A stretch of DNA of 64,000 bases from BJGV01 sp964194745. GTDB lineage: Bacteria > Pseudomonadota > Gammaproteobacteria > Burkholderiales > Nitrosomonadaceae. Positions 56,687-64,000 of this stretch are shown piece after piece. Made by a program: the position numbers and the translations under genes. Positions within the stretch are counted from its first letter, which is position 1, and every line of letters begins with the position of its first letter. The stretch covers positions 558,001-622,000 of the forward strand of contig OZ252054.1 of assembly GCA_965248035.1 (NCBI GenBank). The letters are read 5' to 3'. The notes below the pieces were generated by a model that did not search any database, was not told the DNA's origin, and saw only the letters and a program-made list of their open reading frames with translations.

Positions 56687-58683
56687 ATGTGCGGAATCGT
56701 CGGCTTCTACCATTCCAATCAACCCGTCGATAGCTTTCCTCAAACTATCGAGCAGATGCTGACCGCTATCCGGCACAGGGGCCGGATGAGATGGGCTATT
56801 ACTACGATACCCGCGTCGCGTTGGGGACCGCACGCCTGAGTATCATCGATCTGGCGTCTGGCCAGCAACCCATGTGCGACGAAACACAGCGCTACTGGAT
56901 CACATACAACGGCGAAGTGTACAACTACATCGAACTTCGCGAAGAGCTCGAAGCGAGCGGTGTAGCCTTTTCGACTCGATCCGATACCGAGGTGGTGCTG
57001 AAAGCATGGATCGCGTGGGGTGAAAGCTCCCTGGCGCGCCTCAACGGCGGCTTCGCCTTCGCGATTTACGACCGTCGCGAGGGCAGCCTGTTTCTGGTTC
57101 GTGATCGGTACGGCAAGCGCCCCTTGTTCTATGTACGTGTCGGCAACGAACTAATCTTCGGCTCCGAGATCAAGAGCTTCATCGCTCACGGAGGCGTCCC
57201 CGTCGAATTCGATCCCGTTCAGCTTGCGTCAATATTCACAGTGTGGACGCCACTGCCAAATCAGAGCGGATACAAAGGGATCAACCAGGTGCCCGGTGGT
57301 GCGTACATGGCGATTCGCGTAAGTGACGTCACCATTCGAGATTACTACACGCTCTCGTTTCAATCCGACCCGTGGACCGGCACTTTCGAAGAAGCCACCG
57401 AGCAAACACGCAAGGAGCTATCCGAGGCAGTGCGCCTCCGATTGCGAAGCGACGTGGAAGTGGGCACCTACCTCAGCGGAGGCCTCGACTCCTCCATAAC
57501 AACATTGCTAGCCGTCGAGCATTCGCAGAGAACGGTGCATAGCTTCTCGATCTCTTTCGAAGAGGCGGAGTTCGACGAATCTCGAAACCAGGACGCAGTC
57601 AGCGACTACCTCGGTACCGAGCATTGCACGGTTCGCATCAGCAACGACGACATCGCCGCGGCTTTTCCCGAAGCACTCTGGCATGCCGAGGTTCCGGTAT
57701 TTCGAACGGCCTTCGTGCCCATGTACCTGCTGTCGCGTCGGGTCCACGATGCAGGAATCAAGGTTGTTTTGACTGGTGAAGGCGCAGACGAGGCCTTCAT
57801 TGGCTACAACATCTTCAAAGAAACGATCATTCGTTCACGTTGGAATACCGACCTTTCGAAAGCTCGGAAGGTCGAGCTCATCAGTGGACTCTATCCATAT
57901 CTCAATCATTTCAGCGCGGAGAACGCCGATGCCTTGATTGCGCTATACGAGCGATATGCTGTCGAACGGAGGCACGGTCTCTTTTCGCATGAAGTGCGCT
58001 TCGATACCTCGAACTTCGCAACCAGACTGTTGCAAGACAAGGTCGACGGTTATTCGCCGATCTCTCGCTACCTGGAGGAACGACACGACGAGTTCAACCG
58101 ACTTCCCGGCTATCAAAAGGCGCAGTGGATCGAATACAAGACGCTCCTGATGGGTTATCTCTTGTCCACGCAGGGTGACCGCGTGAGCTTTGGAAACAGC
58201 GTCGAAACGCGCTGCGCGTTCTTGGATCCGAGAGTCGTCGAATGGGCGTGGAGATTGCCGTTGGATTGGAAGCTCAACGGGTTACAGAATGAGAAGTTCA
58301 TACTGAAGGAGGCCTACCGCACTCGTCTTCCAGACTGCGTTACCAGCAAGCCTAAAAACCCTTATCGCGCTCCAGAGGCGACCGCGTTCGTGCATGCCGA
58401 AAGACCTCCGGACTACCTGGACGCGATACTTTCTGACTCGGAAATGCAAGACGACGAAATCCTCGACCGGACATTCTTACGAAAGCTTCTGACAAAAATA
58501 CGCAAGTCGCCGCCATCGCAGATCAGTCACCGCGAAAATCACGCGTTCATGTTTGCCCTATCGCTGATGTTGCTGAGGGACATGATATCGCGCGGACCAG
58601 GTCAGTTCGACGTCGGCACGATCTCGAGCATTCTAGTCAAGAAGATCAACGGTGACGAACTCACACGGTCGGGGAACGTGTAG
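56687..58683 (+). pseudogene. Asparagine synthetase (glutamine-hydrolysing) homologue, frameshifted
   Basis: From ATG 56687 the N-terminus is MCGIVGFYHSNQPV with the glutaminase Cys at position 2, then RHRG. A C is missing near 56783, where RHRGPDEMGYYYD is expected. The rest runs from 56791: GTARLSIIDLASGQQPM, YNGEVYNYIELREEL, the PP-loop TYLSGGLDSSITT and LTGEGADEAFIGYN. In such clusters these proteins amidate acids or form amide or lactam bonds. Its stop shares one base with the start of the AMP-ligase gene. Confidence 0.85.
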
Positions 58684-58832
58684 TGGTCTCACCCGAATCA
58701 GTCGGCGAACTGGCAGCGCGCGGTAGAAGCCTCATCATATCGCGCGTCTTCCACCACGCTAAAACTGGGAACTATATACTTTACACCGGAAAATATTGTG
58801 GTATAATTCTCTTATCATGAGAGGAGGATGCC

Positions 58833-59765
58833 ATGCCTTATAAGATCAATACTGCAATCAGTGTCTGCCAGTTGATGGAAATGTTTCCTGACGAGGAAAC
58901 CGCACGACAGTACCTTGAGGATCGTCGCTGGAAATATGGCGTGTCTTGCCCGACATGTCAAAGCCTATCGGTCTATACAAGATCGGGAAAACGAAAAGGG
59001 ATGTATGACTGTCGAGGATGCGGCAAGCATTTTAGTGTTCGGACCGGTTCCATTTTTGAAAAATCACACATTCGACTTCACAAATGGCTCTATGCCATTT
59101 ACACCGTCATGACTTCTCGAAAGAGCATTAGCGCTATGCAATTAAGCAAAGAAATTGGGGTCACGTATAAGTCCGCCTGGTTTGCGTTGCATCGGATTCG
59201 AGAGGCTTGCCGTGGCGATCTTACCCGTCTCTCAGGAATCGTAGAAATCGACGAAACGTATGTGGGCGGGAAAGAACGGAACAAGCACTGGAAGAAAGGG
59301 GATAAACCGAAAGCCGGGACAGTTGGCAAACAACCCGTCCTCGGCATGAGGGAGCGTGGTGGCAAGACCGTGGCCCTGCCAGTGCCTGCGACGGATCGGC
59401 TTACGCTGTGGACGGAGATTCAAGAGGCGATAGAAATAGGCAGCACGCTCTATACGGATGACCATGCCGCCTATCGAGGCATTGAGCGTAAAGGCTATCA
59501 GCACCAAGCCGTAAACCATTCGGCGAATGAATATGTGAAGGGCATGGCGCACACAAATGGCATTGAGAGCGTTTGGGCGGTCTTAAAACGTGGACTGAAC
59601 GGCACATTCCATCAAGTATCCGTCAAGCATTTATCGCGTTATATTCATGAATTTTCGTTCAGGCTCAATGAAGGACGTTGTGGCCGGGAGACCATGCACC
59701 GCATTGAAAGCGTCTGTGATGCGGCCATTGGCAAACGCTTAACGTATCAGGGGCTTGTCCAATGA
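58833..59765 (+). CDS. IS1595-type transposase, full length (element A copy 4)
   Basis: 310 residues. Zinc ribbon CPTCQSL and CRGCGKHF (residues about 35-60), VEIDETYVGGKERNKH and YTDDHAAYRG with two Asp residues, and the part missing in the other copies: NEYVKGMAHTNGIESVWAVLKRG with the third catalytic residue. GAGGAGG precedes the ATG by five bases. Promoter TTTACA / TATAAT lies in the terminal repeat. It is the only copy in the window able to supply active transposase for the family. Confidence 0.94.
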   Translation: MPYKINTAISVCQLMEMFPDEETARQYLEDRRWKYGVSCPTCQSLSVYTRSGKRKGMYDCRGCGKHFSVRTGSIFEKSHIRLHKWLYAIYTVMTSRKSISAMQLSKEIGVTYKSAWFALHRIREACRGDLTRLSGIVEIDETYVGGKERNKHWKKGDKPKAGTVGKQPVLGMRERGGKTVALPVPATDRLTLWTEIQEAIEIGSTLYTDDHAAYRGIERKGYQHQAVNHSANEYVKGMAHTNGIESVWAVLKRGLNGTFHQVSVKHLSRYIHEFSFRLNEGRCGRETMHRIESVCDAAIGKRLTYQGLVQ

Positions 59766-60640
59766 GCGCCGTAGGGACCGGCCTCTTGGATTCGGCTGTG
59801 GATGTGCTTTTTGCTCACTCCCCACTCGTTCACCGCTTGATCCAGGGAGACGCCACACTCCGTGCTTCGATCACGAGAGAAAGCGTGGATTTAATTGTGA
59901 CCTCTCCCCCCTATAACGTTGGCAAAGCATATTCTGGTGCCCAACAAGATGATTCATTGCCCTACGACGCCTATTTGAACTTTTCTAAACAGTGGCTGAC
60001 GAATTGTTTTCATTGGACGAAATCGACCGGTCGCTTATGCGTCAATGTCTCGCTGGATAAAAACAAGAATGGCAAGCAACCGCTTTCAGCAGACATCACG
60101 CGATTAGCAATGGAGGCCGGGTGGTGCTATCATGCGACTATTCTGTGGAATGAAGGCAATATATCCCGTCGCACGGCATGGGGGAGTTGGAAGTCAGCCA
60201 GCGCCCCTCATGTCATTGCCCCTGTGGAAACCATTATTGTGCTCTATAAAGATACGTGGAAACGTGAGCGCCCTGGAAACAACGATATTAGCGCCGAGGA
60301 ATTTAAGGAATGGTCGTTGGGGTCATGGTCATTCAATGGAGAGAGCAGGAAACGGATTGGTCATGAGACCCCATTTCCAAGAGAACTGCCGAAACGCTGC
60401 ATCAAGATATTCTCGTTTATCGGGGACACGGTGTTTGATCCGTTTGTCGGATCGGGCACTACTATGGGCACTACTATGATAGAAGCGATCCGACATGGTC
60501 GGCAAGCCATTGGTCTTGAGAAAGAGCCCAAATATTGTGAGCTGACCAGAGATCGGATTTTCAAGGAATGCAATCTCTCATTGAGGAAATCCTTACCGAT
60601 AAGGCAGGGAAAATCTACTGCGCCGTGTTGGAGCAGTTAA
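59762..60640 (+). CDS. DNA methyltransferase with a 4-residue insertion next to motif I (element A copy 4)
   Basis: 292 residues. Identical to copy 1 except for a duplicated GTTM directly after the SAM-binding loop (DPFVGSGTTMGTTMIEAIRHG), caused by a 12-bp tandem duplication near 60459-60481. This lengthens the turn before the helix that supports the SAM pocket, so activity may be reduced or lost. Confidence 0.82.
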   Translation: MSAVGTGLLDSAVDVLFAHSPLVHRLIQGDATLRASITRESVDLIVTSPPYNVGKAYSGAQQDDSLPYDAYLNFSKQWLTNCFHWTKSTGRLCVNVSLDKNKNGKQPLSADITRLAMEAGWCYHATILWNEGNISRRTAWGSWKSASAPHVIAPVETIIVLYKDTWKRERPGNNDISAEEFKEWSLGSWSFNGESRKRIGHETPFPRELPKRCIKIFSFIGDTVFDPFVGSGTTMGTTMIEAIRHGRQAIGLEKEPKYCELTRDRIFKECNLSLRKSLPIRQGKSTAPCWSS

Positions 60641-61142
60641 TCTATCAACGGCCCTCTCAATCATTAAGGACGGGTGTGCTCGCTATCATAAGCAGTTCCC
60701 GTCCAACCCTTCGATCAACGGCCGGATGCTCGAATTTCTGACCTGTGAAACCCTGAAACAAGAGGGAGTCCTCCCCTTCTACTACCAAGCCCGATTTGCA
60801 CATGTGCCGAATGCGGATTTTGATGTGGTGTTATATCATCCTCGACGACCTGTCGCCCTCTCTGTGAAAACGTCACTCCGTGAGCGGTACAAGCAGGCTG
60901 ATTTAGAAGGGTTGGCCTTACGGCAGGTTTATCGAGGGGCCGAATCGTATCTCCTTACATTGAGTGAAGAATGGGGATTGGTGCAGCAAAAGATTGAGTC
61001 CGGGGAGGTGACTGGTCTCACAGCCTGCCTCCTCGCCAATACCGATGCCTATGACAACCTGCTTTCCACGCTGAAACAGCGAACATTTGAGTTAGCCAAA
61101 CAGATTACCCCGTTACATGGCAGTCCGGTAACAACTACATAA
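60568..61142 (+). pseudogene. Restriction endonuclease-like gene, frameshifted, element A copy 4
   Basis: Same structure as in copies 2 and 3: the N-terminal MQSLIEEILTDKAGK frame and the rest in the -1 frame. The stop codon TAA is inside the right terminal repeat. Confidence 0.65.
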
Positions 61143-62722
61143 ATCCCCTAAAACTCGTGCACGAGCGGACGCCCTCATCGCGGGCGACATTCGCATAACC
61201 TACTGCGAGCTCGCCCGGAGAATCACCGCAGTTGCAGCGGGGTGGCAGAAACAAGGTCTACAGCGCCACGACATCATCATTCTCGCGGCTGAAAGTACCC
61301 CAACCTTCGCATACGCGTATCTGGCAGCGCATCTGCTGGGTATCAGGGCCGTTCCCGTGGACCCGGCAGCACCGGCACGGCGCATCGCGGACATTGCCAA
61401 TCGCATTCGACCCAGGGCGATATACGTGACATCCCAATTCAAGGGCGGAGATCTGGCGTGTCGTCCCTTGGCCGAGCTAGAGGCTGCCTCACTGGAACAC
61501 GTCGATTCGCCTGTGCTGGGAAGCGTTGCGCTACCAATGGCTAACGCGGTGGCGGATATCCTGTTTACGACGGGAACCACGGGCGCGGCCAAGGGCGTTC
61601 AACTGAGTCACACCAATATCAGTGCGGCCGCGGACTCTATCAACGCCTTCGTTGGAAATACGGAAAATGACCGCGAAGTGATTCCGCTGCCACTCAGCCA
61701 CTCATTCGGTCTGGGGCGTTTACGGTGCGTACTGTCTGCTGGCGGGACGCTCGTTCTCGTCAATGGCTTCATGTTCCCTGAGATGATATTCGATGCGATG
61801 TCGACTGAGCGGGCGACAGGCTTCAGCTTCGTGCCGGCCGGCCTGGCAGTATTGTTGCGTCTGACCGAGGATCGATTAGGTGAGTTCGCTCAGCAACTGT
61901 CCTATATCGAGATTGGCAGCGCCCCGATGCCGATGGAGCACAAGCATCGTCTGATTCGGCTTCTGCCCAAGACGCGCATTTGCATGCACTATGGTCTGAC
62001 CGAGGCATCGAGGTCCGCGTTCATTGAATTTCATTCTGACCGCGAGAAGCTCGATACTGTTGGGCGCCCTGCACCAGGCGTGGAGATCAGAATCACGGAT
62101 GCCAACGGGCAGGTGAGTGTGCTGGGAGAGACGGGCGAACTGTGCGTGCGTGGCGATCACGTGATGCAAAGCTATTGGCAAGACGAACGGGAAACTAGAA
62201 AGGCGATTAGAGACGGCTGGCTCTATACCGTGGACATGGGATTGCGGGATGCGGCCGGATATATTCGACTGCAGGGACGCAAAACGGAGATGATCAATGT
62301 CGGGGGACGCAAGGTCGTGCCGCTCGAGGTGGAAAACGTGCTCAACGAGCATTCAGCAATCGCCGAGTGTGCTTGCGTCGGCGTACCCGATACAGACGGC
62401 CTCAGCGGTGAAGCCGTTATGGCGTTCGTGGTGTCGAATGGAGATGAGAGACCGTCAGAGAGGGAGCTCGCGCGATTTCTTCGGGACAGGCTCGAGCCGT
62501 ATAAGTTCCCGGTGAAGTATGCTTGGGTGGACGAGATCGCGAAGACCTCGTCAGGTAAGCTGCAACGCCAGATTCTGAAAACGTGCCTAGGTGATTCTGA
62601 TTCGTAATTCGATTTGTAATAGGTGGCTTTGTGATTTCTCTCACAGAATTCTAGGCTCAATAGCATTACACTGTGTCACTAAATTATTCATCACTTGACA
62701 ACCTTCCGGGAGAACTTGGACA

Positions 62723-63634
62723 ATGTCAGAAACGGATGCACGGCGAACCGTAGGAGTCGAAATCGTTTCACCTGGACCGGACCAATTGCCATTGGTCGTG
62801 TCTCTGGCCTTGAATTCAACCGATGTCGCTGAGTTCACGACGACGCTGTTCGATGAGCGCCTCTCCTATGTTTATCGTTCGACGCCGCGTACGGCGGTCG
62901 GCCGCAATATCTACACGACTACCGAGTATCCGCCCCCGGTGACCATTCCGCTGCACAACGAGAATGCGTACCAGAGAGACTGGCCGATGAAGCTCGCCTT
63001 CTGTTGCATCCGGCCGGCAGCGAGCGGCGGACAGACGCCACTGGCGCTGACGCGAAACGTCACACGCAAGATTCCGCACAATGTAGCCGATCGGTTCCGC
63101 GACAAGGGCGTGCTCTATGTGCGCAACTACTATAACCATCTCGATCTCGCGTGGTCAACGGTCTTTCAGACCGAGGACAAGGCGAAGGTCGAAGCGTATT
63201 GCCTCTCGCACGATATCGAGTTCGAGTGGAAACCGGACGGAAACCTGCGCACCCGGCAGCGGGCCCAGTCCATGGCTCGACATCCGAAGACGGGAGACTT
63301 GCTGTGGTTCAATCAGGCACACCTGTTTCACATCTCGGGGCTCGAGGAACAAACCAGAGAGGCCATGGGTAATCTTTTCGCGAACGAGGATCTGCCGCGT
63401 ACCGCCTACTTTGGAGACGGCAGCCAGATCCCGGTCGAGGACCTGGACCAGATCCGATCGGCATTCGACACAGAAACTGCAGCATTCGACTGGGAGCCGG
63501 GTGACATGCTTTTGTTCGACAACATGTTGATCAGCCACGGGCGCGCGCCGTACCAGGGTGAGCGCAAGATGCTGGCCGCGATGAGCGAGCCATATTCGAG
63601 CCACCGGGAGACAGAGGTTGTTCCGGCGCTCTAG
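62723..63634 (+). CDS. TauD/TfdA-type (SyrP-like) Fe(II)/2-oxoglutarate oxygenase
   Basis: 303 residues. Metal ligands: His and Glu in IPLHNENAY near residue 76 and His in MLISHGRAPYQG near residue 274; the 2-oxoglutarate Arg follows (GERKMLAAM region). Also FCCIRPAASGGQTPLA, RNYYNHLDLAWSTVFQ, RHPKTGDLLWFNQAHLFHIS and YFGDGSQIPVEDLDQIR, the pattern of SyrP-like hydroxylases found in nonribosomal-peptide and related clusters. The N-terminus is somewhat short for the family. It is 115 bases after the AMP-ligase gene and is intact. Confidence 0.88.
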   Translation: MSETDARRTVGVEIVSPGPDQLPLVVSLALNSTDVAEFTTTLFDERLSYVYRSTPRTAVGRNIYTTTEYPPPVTIPLHNENAYQRDWPMKLAFCCIRPAASGGQTPLALTRNVTRKIPHNVADRFRDKGVLYVRNYYNHLDLAWSTVFQTEDKAKVEAYCLSHDIEFEWKPDGNLRTRQRAQSMARHPKTGDLLWFNQAHLFHISGLEEQTREAMGNLFANEDLPRTAYFGDGSQIPVEDLDQIRSAFDTETAAFDWEPGDMLLFDNMLISHGRAPYQGERKMLAAMSEPYSSHRETEVVPAL

Positions 63635-63820
63635 CAGCCCGTCGGACTGAGCCCGAATAAAAACATCGAGACGAGCAAATTGGGCGAATAGATCATCATT
63701 GGTGCACTCTCGGGACGCATTAGCACGGTTCGAGCATATAACCACAGGCCCGGGGGCCTGGCTATCGGCTCAACACGGCCAGCATGGCAACATTCAAGGA
63801 GTGGGTGGGATTCACTGAGG
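63635..63820. other. Spacer after the oxygenase gene
   Basis: GC-rich, with a short GGCCCGGGGGCC palindrome near 63748. The segment 63637-63720 looks like mobile-element edge sequence, but I cannot identify it. Confidence 0.35.
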
Positions 63821-63951
63821 ATGATTACTCTGGTTGTGGTGATTGAGGAAGAGTTTGAAGTCACGGTTCCAGTCGATGAGATCGAAAACCTGACATCTTT
63901 CCAAAAACCCTGCACGATTACCTCGACGGCTTGTCAGCGGCCTCCGACTGA
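63821..63951 (+). pseudogene. Fragment resembling the second half of an acyl carrier protein
   Basis: The frame from 63821 reads ITLVVVIEEEFEVTVPVDEI then ENLTSFQ, the helix II-III pattern of carrier proteins. After an apparent one-base shift in AAAAACCC near 63904 it continues LHDYLDGLSAASD and a stop. The first half with the phosphopantetheine Ser is not recognisable. A decayed second carrier protein of the cluster is the best guess. Confidence 0.4.
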
Positions 63952-64000
63952 GGGATCTGGATGGCTTCCTCAGCAACGATCTACCCCTTTTTCAGACGTG

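Larger units (their letters stand above)
58767..61147 (+). mobile_element. Element A copy 4: complete transposase, 8-bp target duplication
   Basis: 2381 bp, 50 bp longer than copies 2 and 3: 38 bp from the full transposase and 12 bp from a duplication in the methyltransferase. Target duplication CTAAAACT at 58759-58766 and 61148-61155. It splits the AMP-ligase gene exactly between codons 28 and 29. Because the duplication is perfect and the host frame still open, this looks like a recent simple transposition. Confidence 0.96.
58683..62607 (+). pseudogene. AMP-forming acyl ligase interrupted by element A copy 4
   Basis: The gene starts with GTG at 58683, overlapping the preceding TAG by one base. 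28 codons (…ISRVFHHAKT) are read before the element. After the element and second target duplication it resumes at 61156 in the same frame (RARADALIAGDIRITYCELA) and continues to 62607: TTGTTGAAKGVQLSHTN, HYGLTEASRSAFIEF, LQGRKTEMINVGGRKV and a catalytic Lys in AKTSSGKLQRQIL. Excision would give a 511-residue ANL adenylating enzyme, complete. A shorter product from ATG 61357 is possible. Confidence 0.9.

Overview
The window comes from a betaproteobacterial ammonia oxidiser of the Nitrosomonas type. The strongest markers are a cytochrome c554 gene (cycA) overlapping a tetrahaem quinol-dehydrogenase-type cytochrome gene (cycB, cM552), as in hydroxylamine-oxidation loci, and a copper nitrite reductase (nirK). 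The chromosomal backbone at the left agrees: mlaA, murJ, rpsT, argD-argF-argG, yajQ, mltF and a tRNA-Ser(CGA).

Layout. 1-9.9 kb is ordinary core genome with intact genes. From the tRNA-Ser to about 14.9 kb lies a satellite-like element: two AlpA-like regulators, a primase-polymerase/VapE helicase protein and, just after it, a cluster of GTTCCCACC-type iterons that looks like its replication origin. No integrase is visible. Next is hsdM, cut off by a transposon. 17.7-36.2 kb is a mixed accessory region: patatin lipoprotein, bestrophin-like pseudogene, aspartic protease, Crp-type regulator, nirK, a MerR/MerT remnant, a TetR gene, HD and T5orf172 proteins, a serine protease and a secreted repeat protein. 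38.5-41.2 kb holds cycA-cycB and a truncated GST-like gene. 43.5-54.8 kb is part of an exosortase A/PEP-CTERM exopolysaccharide locus, heavily decayed. 55.2-63.95 kb is a GC-richer, probably acquired small-molecule cluster (GNAT-like protein, acyl carrier protein, asparagine synthetase-like protein, AMP-ligase, TauD/SyrP-like dioxygenase), also decayed.

The most striking content is a set of transposons that carry restriction-modification genes. Element A (IS1595-type transposase, then a beta-class DNA methyltransferase, then a restriction-endonuclease-like gene, all overlapping) occurs four times: 15734-17733, 36164-38494, 41161-43491 and 58767-61147. Only the last copy has a full transposase; the other three share a 38-bp deletion. 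That last copy instead has a 12-bp duplication beside the methyltransferase SAM-binding motif. Element B (32691-35522) is a second, different IS1595-type element with its own methyltransferase and endonuclease-like genes, similar terminal repeats and an 8-bp target duplication. Flanking 8-mers show that element A copies have recombined: copies 1 and 2 share one target duplication between them, implying an 18.4-kb inversion, and several genes are cut at element edges with their other halves absent from the window.

At least a dozen accessory genes are broken. The causes include a 7-bp duplication, internal deletions and nonsense codons as well as single-base indels, some in homopolymers. The single-base cases could partly be sequence errors, but the core genes at the left show none.
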